NCBI GenBank assembly: GCA_002404055.1
Contig: DHIZ01000372.1
Span: 1 to 35,780, forward strand
Source of the DNA: Chloroflexi bacterium UBA4733
GTDB taxonomy: Bacteria; Chloroflexota; UBA4733
Reading direction: 5' to 3'
DNA length: 35,780 bases
The notes under the pieces were generated by a model that worked only from the letters and a program-made list of their open reading frames with translations, had not been told where the DNA came from and did not search any database. Positions within the stretch are counted from its first letter, which is position 1. Every line of letters begins with the position of its first letter. Both the position numbers and the translations under genes were made by a program. Shown piece after piece: positions 1 through 6,973 of the stretch.

Positions 1-255
1 CAACGCGGCCCGGTACGAGGTCATCGTAAAGTGACTTTTTCCGGCCTTCAGATCCCGCACGAACCGCTCGACCGCCAGGTCGACGGCGACGTCCTCTTGC
101 CGCTCGCCGGACTCCACAGCGGCGCGCGCCTGGGCTTCGGCGTAGGCTTTCGCGCCTTCGAAGGCCATCTGACGGACCAGCGCCGCCAGGTCGGCAGGCA
201 GGTCCGCGAGCGCCACCGGCACGGTTGCCGGAATGATCGCTATCTGGTGTTCCAT
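1..255 (-). CDS. Probable tyrosine recombinase/integrase, N-terminal part (runs off the window)
   Basis: The reading frame opens at an ATG at 255 with an AAAGGGAA ribosome site just upstream, and stays open past base 1, so only about 85 residues are visible. The end of the visible part (ERFVRDLKAGKSHFTMTSYR) resembles the SAM-like core-binding domain of phage-type integrases, where a short helix, a T-x-x-Y-R and a second helix precede the catalytic domain. No catalytic residues (R-H-R-Y) can be seen because they lie outside the window. It is the last visible gene of a leftward operon of three small proteins, which fits an integrase at the end of a mobile element. The function is inferred from one short motif. 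An unrelated helical protein cannot be excluded. Confidence 0.5.
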   Translation of the reverse strand, partial: MEHQIAIIPATVPVALADLPADLAALVRQMAFEGAKAYAEAQARAAVESGERQEDVAVDLAVERFVRDLKAGKSHFTMTSYRAAL

Positions 256-279
256 CGAGTTCCCTTTCAGTCCTCTGTC

Positions 280-717
280 CTACGAATCCTGCGCACTGGG
301 CGCCGTCTTGCTGACGCGCACCGCTGGCGTTGGCCTCGGCGCGTCGGTCGCTCGTGGCTCGCCCCAGTCGTTGGGCCACGTGGCGTACCCTGTCACGATC
401 TCTCGCCACAGGTCGTCCGGGCGGAAGCGTTGCGCCACTTCCACGCTGACTTGCGCGGCCAGGTCAGAGACTTCATTGGCGAACGCGTTGACGCAGGCTT
501 CAATCTCCAGGTGCAGTTTCTTGCCGTCCGGCAAGGCAGCCACCCGAAGCAGCAGCGCATCCAGTGCATCGAATCGGGCGCCGCATTGACGCGAATTGCT
601 CCAGGCTTGCCGTGCGAAGTCTTGCGCTAACCGGTGGACGGCGGTGTCCGCGCGCTCTCGCCACATTGGTGTATCCGGCAGTTCCACGCTCTGCGGGTCG
701 CCAAGTCGAATGGTCAT
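280..717 (-). CDS. Hypothetical protein, 145 aa, in mobile-element operon
   Basis: ATG at 717 is preceded by AGGGAGAG at normal spacing. The product is a soluble, mostly helical 145-residue protein with a charged, proline-rich tail. I recognise no domain. It contains a long amphipathic stretch (about residues 25-90) and the motif LWREIVTGYATWPNDW near residue 103. It sits 24 bp upstream of the putative integrase and about 100 bp downstream of the 92-aa gene, all on one strand, so it is probably co-transcribed from the promoter at 1432-1460. A role in the element's maintenance or excision is only suggested by position. Confidence 0.6.
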   Translation of the reverse strand: MTIRLGDPQSVELPDTPMWRERADTAVHRLAQDFARQAWSNSRQCGARFDALDALLLRVAALPDGKKLHLEIEACVNAFANEVSDLAAQVSVEVAQRFRPDDLWREIVTGYATWPNDWGEPRATDAPRPTPAVRVSKTAPSAQDS

Positions 718-816
718 GGTCTCTCCCTTGCGCTACGCCTCCCCGCGCCACACGACGCGGTTTCCGGTTCTTCACCGGTGACTGCCTCGCCACTTCGGCC
801 AGGCAATCCGCACGCC

Positions 817-1095
817 TTACTCGTCACCGGGCCGGGGCGGCTCCGTGTTGCCCCAGGCATCGGCGGCCGCGTTGCTCGCCAGCGCCGCTGCCAGTGCATC
901 GATGTCCAGGCCGAACCGCTCAGCGATCAGTCGCACGTCGCCAGCCCCGCGCGGGTACCGGCACAGCCGGAGCTTGACAGCGGTCGGTTCGTCCACACTC
1001 AACGCTGCCACCAGCGCGCTGGTACTGACGTGGCCGGCGATAAAGTCGGGATCCCCGGCCAAGCGGTTGGCCAGGCGGGCTAGCTGCTCGCTCAT
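817..1095 (-). CDS. Small helical protein, 92 aa, mobile-element operon
   Basis: Starts at ATG 1095, which overlaps the TGA of the upstream gene (ATGA), so the two are probably translationally coupled. The 92-residue product has the pattern of a small all-helical protein: LARLANRLAGDPDFIAGHVS, then a middle part with KLRLCRYPRGAGD, then LIAERFGLDIDALAAALASN. From memory, similar short proteins (a leucine-rich helix, an L-x-L-C-R-x-P motif and an IAxRFGxDxxAL helix) are found in mobile and accessory regions of Chloroflexota and Actinobacteria with no assigned function. It could be a small DNA-binding regulator, but no clear helix-turn-helix is visible. Confidence 0.65.
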   Translation of the reverse strand: MSEQLARLANRLAGDPDFIAGHVSTSALVAALSVDEPTAVKLRLCRYPRGAGDVRLIAERFGLDIDALAAALASNAAADAWGNTEPPRPGDE

Positions 1096-1385
1096 TGCAG
1101 TTCGTCCGTGATTGCCTTTGCCCCCCCGTGAACCTCCAGCGCAGCCTGCGCGCCCGCCGCGGCGGCGATGCGGAGCCGGGCGGTTTCACTCACTGGCCCC
1201 GCCCGCTCTGCATCACCAATCGCCTTGCAGGCTGCCGCGACAGCACTGCGCACCGTCAGATGGTGTGCTATCGCTGCAAGGTCGCGCCCAATCGCATCAC
1301 ACCTGGCTAACGCGCTGGCCGCGCCGTCCCACGCCGGGACCATCGCCCCGTCCGCCATCGCCACCGTAGACTGGACCTGCTGCAT
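1092..1385 (-). CDS. Hypothetical protein, 97 aa, first gene of leftward mobile-element operon
   Basis: Opens with ATG at 1385, with a weak AAGGGC ribosome site, about 45 bp downstream of the -10 box of a good promoter. The 97-residue product is alanine-rich and predicted helical throughout (for example CDAIGRDLAAIAHHLTVRSA), with no signal peptide or membrane segment. I recognise no family. Its stop overlaps the start of the 92-aa gene by four bases. As the first gene after the promoter it should be expressed together with the rest of the operon that leads into the putative integrase. Confidence 0.6.
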   Translation of the reverse strand: MQQVQSTVAMADGAMVPAWDGAASALARCDAIGRDLAAIAHHLTVRSAVAAACKAIGDAERAGPVSETARLRIAAAAGAQAALEVHGGAKAITDELQ

Positions 1386-1431
1386 TGCCCTTGCCTCTCG
1401 CTATCCGGCCCCGCATCGGAACCACAGGGAT

Positions 1432-1460
1432 AGCCTACGTCTATGGTATTCCGTTGTCAA
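1432..1460 (-). promoter_or_regulatory. Sigma70-type promoter for leftward operon
   Basis: On the minus strand TTGACA (1455-1460) is followed after 17 bp by TAGGCT (1432-1437). It points into the 97-aa gene that starts at 1385. The -35 box is perfect and the -10 keeps the TAnnnT pattern. Confidence 0.65.
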
Positions 1461-1466
1461 GACGTA

Positions 1467-1495
1467 TTGCTTACAAAACATCCTGCGGGTAGAAT
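1467..1495 (+). promoter_or_regulatory. Promoter for excisionase-like/resolvase/recombinase operon, back to back with the leftward promoter
   Basis: TTGCTT (1467-1472), a 17-bp spacer, then TAGAAT (1490-1495) faces the excisionase-like gene. A second GCGGTAGAAT copy follows at 1501-1510, forming a short direct repeat that could be a second -10 or a binding site. The -35 boxes of the two opposing promoters are only 6 bp apart, so one bound protein could control both directions. Confidence 0.55.
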
Positions 1496-1529
1496 GACAT
1501 CGCGGTAGAATCCGAGCATGGGAGACATC

Positions 1530-1835
1530 ATGAGCGTCACTGAAGCGGCGGCAGTGCTTAAGATCACGCCGGAGATGGTGCGCCGCTACATCGCCTTGGG
1601 CCGACTACCAGCGCAACACGTCGGTAAGCGGGTATGGGTGCTCCAGCGCACGGACGTAGAAGTGTTCGCCGCTGATCCACCCCGCCGTGGCTGGCCCAAG
1701 GGAAAGCCGCGTCGGCAGCCCGCAGTGGCGATGCCCGACAGACAGGGAGCAGACCGAGACGCAGGCAACAGCAATGCCGGCGAACACCTGGCCCTGCCCG
1801 ATGCCGAACGGCTGGCCGAGGAGCAGCAGCAATGA
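1530..1835 (+). CDS. Excisionase-family (HTH_17/MerR-like) DNA-binding protein
   Basis: The first 45 residues form the winged-helix DNA-binding unit seen in excisionases and the HTH_17 family: SVTEAAAVLKITPEMVRRYI, then GRLPAQHVGKRVWVLQRTDV as wing and third helix. The tail is basic (RRGWPKGKPRRQP), then acidic. I chose ATG 1530 over ATG 1518 because a GGGAGA site sits at 1520-1525 and the family usually begins right at SVTEAA. The product is 101 aa. Its stop overlaps the start of the next gene (ATGA at 1832-1835), so the HTH protein and the resolvase domain are coupled. A recombination-directionality factor for the neighbouring recombinase, or a promoter switch for the divergent operons, are the likely roles. 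Both are inferred from position. Confidence 0.75.
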   Translation: MSVTEAAAVLKITPEMVRRYIALGRLPAQHVGKRVWVLQRTDVEVFAADPPRRGWPKGKPRRQPAVAMPDRQGADRDAGNSNAGEHLALPDAERLAEEQQQ

Positions 1836-2221
1836 CCGACCACGGCAACCGTACCGCCATCTATGCACGGGCAGCCACGCAAGGGCAGGATGCCCCGAAC
1901 GCCGCGCTGGACCGCCAGATCGCCACGTGCATGGACTATTGCACAGCACACGGGCACGCCGTTGTCGATCGCTACCTCGACGCCGGCTACTCCGGCAATA
2001 CCGACCGGCGGCCGGCGCTGCAACGGCTCCTGCAGGACGCTGAGGCAAGGGTGATAGACCCGGTGATTGTCGCCACACTGGACCGCCTAGCCCGGTCGCC
2101 GCGTGTGGTGGATGCCATCGTGCAGCGGTTGGAGCAGTACGGCATCAGCCTGGTCGCCGTGGATGAGGCAATCAACACCGCCACGGCGGAAGGCCGGGCA
2201 ATGGTCCGTGTGCTAGCATAG
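1832..2221 (+). CDS. Stand-alone serine-recombinase N-terminal domain lacking the catalytic serine
   Basis: The 129-residue product is a resolvase/invertase catalytic domain with nothing after it. The usual start Y-x-R-V-S-(S/T) reads YARAATQGQ here: the nucleophilic serine position is Ala15, encoded by GCC at 1874-1876. Other landmarks remain: the YSGNTDRRPALQRLL loop, IVATLDRLARSPRVV with the conserved Arg, and a final ISLVAVDEAINTATAEGRAM strand and helix. The protein ends just where helix E would begin, so no recombinase or zinc-ribbon domain follows. It is coupled to the excisionase-like gene and lies 96 bp upstream of an intact large serine recombinase whose serine is present. It may be a decayed remnant, or a partner that binds the active recombinase without cutting. 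Ser-to-Ala loss without frameshift or stop favours the second idea slightly. Confidence 0.8.
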   Translation: MTDHGNRTAIYARAATQGQDAPNAALDRQIATCMDYCTAHGHAVVDRYLDAGYSGNTDRRPALQRLLQDAEARVIDPVIVATLDRLARSPRVVDAIVQRLEQYGISLVAVDEAINTATAEGRAMVRVLA

Positions 2222-2231
2222 GCACACAGGA

Positions 2232-2297
2232 GGCCGACGCCGCAAACGTCGGCCCAGTGCGGCGCTGTAGTAGCGCCTGGACGCCCGGCAACGGGCG
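2232..2297 (+). promoter_or_regulatory. Three consecutive hairpins in the leader of the large serine recombinase
   Basis: Three perfect stems lie within 66 bases: GGCCGACG/CGTCGGCC (2232-2239 with 2247-2254, 7-nt loop), GGCGCT/AGCGCC (2261-2266 with 2272-2277, 5-nt loop) and CGCCCG/CGGGCG (2282-2287 with 2292-2297) closed by a GCAA (GNRA) tetraloop. They fill the gap between the dead resolvase domain and the ribosome site of the recombinase. No T-run follows, so they do not look like ordinary terminators. They could form a structured RNA leader or a protein-binding DNA site. Confidence 0.55.
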
Positions 2298-2317
2298 GAA
2301 CTTTGGAGGAACACCCT

Positions 2318-3916
2318 ATGCCATCCGTCCAAGTCAAAGTATCGCCTATCAACGCCACCGCGTCTAGCGGTCAACCGCTCGCCGCCGTCTACGTCCGCGT
2401 CTCAAGTGAAGCCCAGGAAGACGGTTCCTCCCTGGGGACACAGGAGGCCGCGTGCCGACAGTATGCCGAGCAGCACGGCTACGCCGTCGCCCAGGTGTAC
2501 CGGGAAGTCTTCACGGGAGTCGAACTGTGGGAGCGACCGCGCCTGACGGAGATGCGGGAGGCGATACGGGATCATCGCGTCAACACCATCATCTGCTATG
2601 CCATCGACCGCCTGGCCCGTGATCCGGTTCACCTTGGCCTATTGATTACCGAGGCCGACCATGCCGACGTAGCGGTAGAGTTTGTGACCGAGCCGCTAGA
2701 CAACACGCCGGAAGGGCAACTGATCCGGTTTGTTCGCGGCTATGCGGCCAAGGTGGAACACGAGAAAATCAAGGAGCGCACGGCGCGGGGACGCAAGGCC
2801 CGTGTCTATTCCGGCAGGCCGCTTCCCGGCCCGCGCGTGCTCTATGGGTATCAATGGGCCGACGCCGAGCACACGCACTATGAACCCAACCCGACGACGG
2901 AACGGGTAGTGCAGCGCATCTTCCGTGAGGCAGTGTCGGGCGGAACACTCCGGCACATCGCCATGGGTCTGACAGCAGCCGGCGTCCCCCCACCGGTGAG
3001 CGGCAAACGCACGGCCTGGGGGCCGGACGCGATCCGCTGGATTTTGCATCACCCGTCCTATGCCGGACGGGCAACGGGCTGGCGCGACGGCAAGGACTGC
3101 ACGACCGGGACGGCGCTTCCCCCCGGCACTATCCCTGCACTTGTGGACGAAGCCACTTTCGACGCGGTACAGGAGCGTCTGCGACAGAATCAACTGCGAT
3201 CCGCTCGGAACAACCCCAACCCCGAGGCAACCCTCTTACGCGGCGGCTACGTCCGCTGTGGCTACTGTGGCCGGACGATGATCGTGAAACCGCCGGACGG
3301 CAACCACGGTCCGCGCTATCGCTGCATCAATGCCGATCGCCTCGATAAGGGCTGTCGGAGCCACACCATTTCATCAGCCATCCTTGATCCGGCCGTGTGG
3401 AACAAGGTCGAAGCGATCCTGACACAGCCGGAGATCGTGGCGCGAGAGTTAGCGCGGAGTCAATCCAACGACCCCAGCGCCGCCGACCTGGAGGCCGTAG
3501 ACCGGGACATCACCAAGGTCGAACGACAACAGCGCGTGCTTGTTGCCACCATGGACGGGTTAGACGAGGACGTTATCCCGCTGGTTCAGGAGCGCCTGGC
3601 GACGCATGCGGAGACGCGCCGCCGGTTACACGCGGAACGGGAAACCATCCTCTCCCGTCGCGCGTCCTGGGAGTCCGCCCAGCAGCAGCTGGCAGACCTG
3701 GAGGGATGGTGCAGGACACTTGCTGAGACCCTCTCCGAACTGACCTACCAACAGAAGCGGCTCGCCCTCGACGCGCTCGGCGTGCGCGTCACCCTTTGGC
3801 ATGCGGACCATACGCCCCGCTACCAGATAGAAGCGAGCATCCCGCTAGAGGTATCTGAGCCTGATATTGTGCGTAGAAGTCAACCTTGTTCCAGGTGGTC
3901 CCGCTGGTTTCACTGA
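2318..3916 (+). CDS. Large serine recombinase (site-specific integrase)
   Basis: The 532-aa protein has the full large serine integrase layout. A resolvase catalytic domain spans about residues 22-165, with YVRVSSEAQ carrying Ser29 and IICYAIDRLARDP carrying the active-site arginine. A Recombinase domain follows at about 190-300 (YGYQWADAE, TAAGVPPPVSGKRTAWGPDA, ILHHPSYAGRA). A zinc ribbon spans about 313-350 (RCGYCGRTM ... RYRCINA ... GCRSH), then a coiled coil (about 380-470). ATG 2318 is chosen because GGAGGA at 2305-2310 sits 7 bp ahead; the in-frame TTG at 2303 overlaps that site. The enzyme should integrate and excise the element by attP x attB recombination. The last 20 or so residues (DIVRRSQPCSRWSRWFH) run across the element end into a disrupted FecR gene, so the C-terminus is probably partly host-encoded. 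Confidence 0.93.
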   Translation: MPSVQVKVSPINATASSGQPLAAVYVRVSSEAQEDGSSLGTQEAACRQYAEQHGYAVAQVYREVFTGVELWERPRLTEMREAIRDHRVNTIICYAIDRLARDPVHLGLLITEADHADVAVEFVTEPLDNTPEGQLIRFVRGYAAKVEHEKIKERTARGRKARVYSGRPLPGPRVLYGYQWADAEHTHYEPNPTTERVVQRIFREAVSGGTLRHIAMGLTAAGVPPPVSGKRTAWGPDAIRWILHHPSYAGRATGWRDGKDCTTGTALPPGTIPALVDEATFDAVQERLRQNQLRSARNNPNPEATLLRGGYVRCGYCGRTMIVKPPDGNHGPRYRCINADRLDKGCRSHTISSAILDPAVWNKVEAILTQPEIVARELARSQSNDPSAADLEAVDRDITKVERQQRVLVATMDGLDEDVIPLVQERLATHAETRRRLHAERETILSRRASWESAQQQLADLEGWCRTLAETLSELTYQQKRLALDALGVRVTLWHADHTPRYQIEASIPLEVSEPDIVRRSQPCSRWSRWFH

Positions 3917-4310
3917 TCGCCAGTAGCAAGCTGGACGAGCCGGCCTGACCGGGGGACCCCTGCAGTTGGGTGATGGTGATCTCGGTATTGGGCTCGATCT
4001 CGGTGGTGCTCCCCTCAAAATAGGTAAGGACGGCGTGACCGTCGGGGCCGCTGCGCACGCGGTCACCTACCTTCAACGGGGTCGACAGGGTGCCTACCGG
4101 CACGGTGACGTAGCCGGTACCACCTGCTGTCCAGACTTCCACCTTGCCGGCCAGCACGGTGAGCGTGGTGTCGCGTACCAGCGCGTAGGCCTGCCGGGGC
4201 CGCAACGTGATGTAGCCGGCTACTGCGACGACCAGTAACACCACCACAAGCTGGGCGATGCGGCGGGAGCGCGCGGTTTGGGGGAGCAGGGCCAGGAAAC
4301 GGGCCATCAT
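3789..4310 (-). pseudogene. FecR-type membrane protein, 3' part lost at the element junction
   Basis: Starts ATGATG at 4310, overlapping the stop of the HD-GYP gene. After a basic N-terminus comes one membrane helix (IAQLVVVLLVVAVAGYITL, about residues 18-36), then a FecR-like extracytoplasmic domain. The cues are VLAGKVEVWTAGGTGYVTVP, PLKVGDRVRSGPDGHAVLTY and FEGSTTEIEPNTEITITQLQ, ending at GTTWNKVD. Family members normally continue with an RYEVETP/VRGT segment. Here the sequence departs and stops after about 35 foreign residues, within the recombinase gene on the other strand. FecR-domain proteins of this type are cell-surface or signalling proteins of mostly unknown ligand. The gene is probably non-functional while the element is inserted; the missing half should lie beyond the left end of the element. 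Confidence 0.8.
3845..3885. other. Inferred right attachment-site junction of the mobile element
   Basis: The leftward FecR-type reading frame matches its family down to TTWNKVD (near 3880-3900). It then turns into unrelated residues and stops at 3789, inside the recombinase gene. The recombinase's own family-like sequence ends near IEASIPLEV (about 3850). The two boundaries bracket a junction of about 40 bp. The exact core dinucleotide cannot be set without the empty site or the left end, which is outside the window. Confidence 0.5.
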
Positions 4311-5467
4311 AGCTTCCCTTCTTGCGCGGTGTCCGGCGGCGGGGGGAGGACCAGGGTGCCGTTTTCCAGGATGCGAGCAAGGGCGGCGACCACCGTGGCG
4401 TCCACTCGCCCGGTCAGGCTGTCGCGCTGCAATATGGCGAGTGCGCTGGTGGCGTCGGAGCCTGCTTTGTAGTAGCGCTTGGAGGTGAGGGCGTCGAAGC
4501 CATCGGCCACGGCGAGGATGCGCGCTTCCAGGGGCAGCACGTCGCCCTGAACGCCGTTAGGGTAGCCGCCGCCGTTGGGCTGTTCGTGGTGCATCGCCGC
4601 AATCTTCGGCAGGTTGCGCCAGCGCCGCCGAAAGTGGATGCGCTCCAATAGTTCGCGCGTCCACTCGACGTGGTGGCGCATGATGTCGTGCTCTTCGGGC
4701 GTCAGCGCGCCCGGCTTGGTGAGGATCGCTTCCGGCACCCGAATCTTGCCGAAGTCGTGTAATTGCGCCGCCAGGCGGACGAACTCTACACGTTCGGCGT
4801 CCAGTCCCAACTCCCGTGCCAGCAGCACTGCACAGTTCGTCACGCGGGTGGTGTGACCCGCCGTCTCCGGGTCACGAGCGTCCAGCGTGGCGCTGAGCGT
4901 GTCGATGAAGCTGGCAAACTGCTCCTGCAGTTCGCTTTGCAGGCGGACGGTCTGGATGGCGATGGCGGCCGACACGCCGAGGGCCAGCAGAATTTCCTCG
5001 TCCTCTGCGGAAAAGATGCCCTCGTCCTTGTTCAGGAGTTGCATGACGCCGATGATGGTACTGCTGCGATCGCGCATCGGCACGGTGAGGAGGGACCGTG
5101 TGCGAAAGCCGGTCGCCCGGTCGGCGGCTGGGTTCCAGCGGGGATCAGCATAGGCATCGGGCACGTTCACTATCTCGCCGGTGCGGGCAGCGTGCGTGAC
5201 GAGACCTGGGGAGTCCAGGGAAAGCCGCAAGGTGAACGGTGCGCCGGCCACGGCGTGAGCAACTACCTCGTCCGTTTCCGGGTCCACAAGGTAGAGCGTG
5301 GCGCGCTCGGCCCGCGCCAGCCGGGCCGCCTCCACCGTGAGCAGTTGCAGCACGACATCCAGGTCCGTTTGCGCGCTCAGTGCTTGCGAGATGGCGATGA
5401 GCGTTTTGAGGCGTTCAACCTGCGCATCTCGACCCGGCAGTTCAGGGGAACCGTGTACGGCGCTCAT
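4307..5467 (-). CDS. GAF and HD-GYP domain protein (probable cyclic-di-GMP phosphodiesterase)
   Basis: The 386-aa cytoplasmic protein starts at ATG 5467, with GAGGAG five bases ahead; the longer open frame to 5554 has no such site. A short helix (about 12-35) leads to a GAF domain (about 36-175; TLYLVDPETDEVVAHAVAG, SLLTVPMRDRSSTIIGVMQL). The HD-GYP domain follows (about 185-365). It has the metal pair H237-D238 in AAQLHDFGKIRVPEAIL, the HHE at 293-295 and GYP at 301-303 in PNGGGYPNGV, and the helix ARILAVADGFDALTSKRYY. HD-GYP proteins with these residues hydrolyse cyclic-di-GMP. GAF usually senses a small ligand. The downstream fecR-like gene overlaps by four bases, so both were one operon before the element inserted. 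Confidence 0.9.
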   Translation of the reverse strand: MSAVHGSPELPGRDAQVERLKTLIAISQALSAQTDLDVVLQLLTVEAARLARAERATLYLVDPETDEVVAHAVAGAPFTLRLSLDSPGLVTHAARTGEIVNVPDAYADPRWNPAADRATGFRTRSLLTVPMRDRSSTIIGVMQLLNKDEGIFSAEDEEILLALGVSAAIAIQTVRLQSELQEQFASFIDTLSATLDARDPETAGHTTRVTNCAVLLARELGLDAERVEFVRLAAQLHDFGKIRVPEAILTKPGALTPEEHDIMRHHVEWTRELLERIHFRRRWRNLPKIAAMHHEQPNGGGYPNGVQGDVLPLEARILAVADGFDALTSKRYYKAGSDATSALAILQRDSLTGRVDATVVAALARILENGTLVLPPPPDTAQEGKL

Positions 5468-5941
5468 GGACTCCTCGGCAACATAGCGGCAGCCAGCGTC
5501 AAGCGTGTTCCAAGTGACACGTTCACTATCATGATGCGCACAACACAGCGCCAATTGTCAACTTTCCGCCAGTCGGGCTATTGGTTCGCTCAAGAGCGGA
5601 GCGTCCACAACCGGTAGCGGAGCGTTGCGCCAACTGGGGTTGCCTGCTGTGCTGCTCTTGTCGCCCTGAGATGGCATGCCAACCGCGTCGTTCTCGGGCT
5701 ACGGCGTCTCGTGTGGGACTGAAGAAAGGGAACCCCCTGTAGAGGTGACTCAGCCGGTAGCTGCCGTAGTATTGGTACTTTCGGGCCAGGGACCTTACGA
5801 TGTTGGGGTTTATTGCAAATAGTGTGACAATCGAGGTATGGCTAGCCCATTCGGGTTGTCCATTTCTTTTATCCTCTCCGTAGCACATAAGCTGTTCACA
5901 TCACTTGTATGAGCAGTCTAGTTCTGGAGAGGGTATCACCC
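5468..5941. other. Intergenic region between divergent HD-GYP and CAP genes (474 bp)
   Basis: No credible gene is seen. A minus-strand TTGACA lies at 5556-5561, facing the HD-GYP gene, but no good -10 stands at 16-18 bp. The right end is slightly AT-richer (5790-5900), as expected for the promoter region of the CAP gene, although no clear box pair stands out. Confidence 0.5.
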
Positions 5942-6847
5942 ATGCGAATGCAGCTAGTCTTGCTGAAAGGCTTCTTTGTCATCGCCGTGCTCTTGTCTTT
6001 GGGTCTTAGCGCGCCGCGACCCGCCGCGGCCGCGAGCATCAGTAATGGTGTGGAGCAGCAGATTATGACCGCCGTCAACCAGGATCGCGCGGCAGCGGGT
6101 CTGCCGGCACTCACGCTGGATCCGCGGCTGACGGCGGTGGCGGAAGCGCGGGCGGAATATCTGATCGCCAAAGGCTTCTTTTCCCACTGCACCGGCGGCG
6201 AGAGCGACGTCCGCTGCGGCCAGTCCGGCTATGACTTCGTACCTCGGGACGCCCAGGTTGGCATCAACCTCAGCGTCGGTGGTACAACACTGGCCGAGAA
6301 CCTGGCAATCAACAACTATGGGTCCGGCGATGCCGCCGCGCAAACCAATACAACCTGGATGAACAGCGCCGATCACCGAGCAAATATCCTTGATCCCAAC
6401 CAGCAGTATGCAGGCGTCGGCGTTGTCTGCTGCTTCGCCGGGAGCATCGGCGGTCAGACACTGAGTACCTCGGACAACGTGATGGTATACGTCCAGGAGT
6501 TTTCCGGTGGCGCGGGCGCCGTGCCGACGAACAGTGGTGCGGCTACCTTTGGCCTGAATTCCCCCGCGGGTTGCCGGTTCGTGCTGGGCTTCGCCACGGT
6601 AGCCAACGCCCTGCCCCAACAGGTTGGCGGGTGCAGCGACAACGAGAGTCACAACCCGCAGAACGGCGACGCCCTGCAACTCACCACGACGGGCGGTATG
6701 CTGGTGTGGCGTAAGGCTGACAACTGGACGGCCTTCACCGATGGTTACCGGAGTTGGATCAACGGTCCAAACGGCCTGCAGGAACGCCTCAACACCCAGC
6801 GCTTCTCCTGGGAGGCCAACCCGAATGGCCTGGCGGTGGTGAGCTAA
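5942..6847 (+). CDS. Secreted CAP/SCP-domain protein with C-terminal repeat-like domain
   Basis: The 301-aa product starts at ATG 5942, with GGAGAGGG eight bases upstream. Residues 1-31 form a signal peptide (MRMQLVLLKGFFVIAVLLSL ... APRPAAAA). The CAP domain (about 34-190) shows QQIMTAVNQDRAAAGLPALT, LTAVAEARAEYLIAKGFFSH, LAENLAINNY, TWMNSADHRANILDPNQQYA and VMVYVQEF, the usual CAP motifs with their histidines and glutamate. Four or more cysteines suggest disulphides outside the cell. The C-terminal part (about 205-290; CRFVLGFATVANALPQQVGG, WRKADNWTAFTDGYRSWING) looks like a small domain found on other secreted proteins of Chloroflexota. The role of bacterial CAP proteins is mostly unknown. 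A hairpin terminator follows directly. Confidence 0.88.
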   Translation: MRMQLVLLKGFFVIAVLLSLGLSAPRPAAAASISNGVEQQIMTAVNQDRAAAGLPALTLDPRLTAVAEARAEYLIAKGFFSHCTGGESDVRCGQSGYDFVPRDAQVGINLSVGGTTLAENLAINNYGSGDAAAQTNTTWMNSADHRANILDPNQQYAGVGVVCCFAGSIGGQTLSTSDNVMVYVQEFSGGAGAVPTNSGAATFGLNSPAGCRFVLGFATVANALPQQVGGCSDNESHNPQNGDALQLTTTGGMLVWRKADNWTAFTDGYRSWINGPNGLQERLNTQRFSWEANPNGLAVVS

Positions 6848-6863
6848 GCGCAATACGGCTGAG

Positions 6864-6884
6864 AAAGGGCAGTCGCTGCCCTTT
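6864..6884 (+). terminator. Hairpin after the CAP gene
   Basis: AAAGGGCAG (6864-6872), a TCG loop, then CTGCCCTTT (6876-6884) form a perfect 9-bp stem 17 bp after the CAP stop codon. Only a weak T-rich tail (TTTGTCTGT) follows, so it is either a weak intrinsic terminator or an mRNA 3'-end stabiliser. Confidence 0.65.
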
Positions 6885-6973
6885 GTCTGTCGGCATCCTG
6901 CTTGCTCTTGCAGCCCAGGGCATCCGTCGTGAGACGGTAGCATGGGAACGTGCGAGCGGCGAGGGAGGCGGCA

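Noticed and set aside
31..630. Long plus-strand open frame
   Set aside because: It is antisense to two better supported minus-strand genes with ribosome sites; it has no family pattern and an Arg/His-rich composition.
2303..2317. TTG start for the large serine recombinase
   Set aside because: It lies on top of the GGAGGA ribosome site that serves ATG 2318.
3789..3916. Terminator or normal convergent overlap between the recombinase and the FecR gene
   Set aside because: The overlap of 128 bp, and loss of family sequence in both genes in the same place, fit an insertion junction better than normal convergent ends.
5529..5888. 119-codon minus-strand frame in the HD-GYP/CAP gap
   Set aside because: There is no ribosome site, the composition is mixed, and it shows no family pattern.
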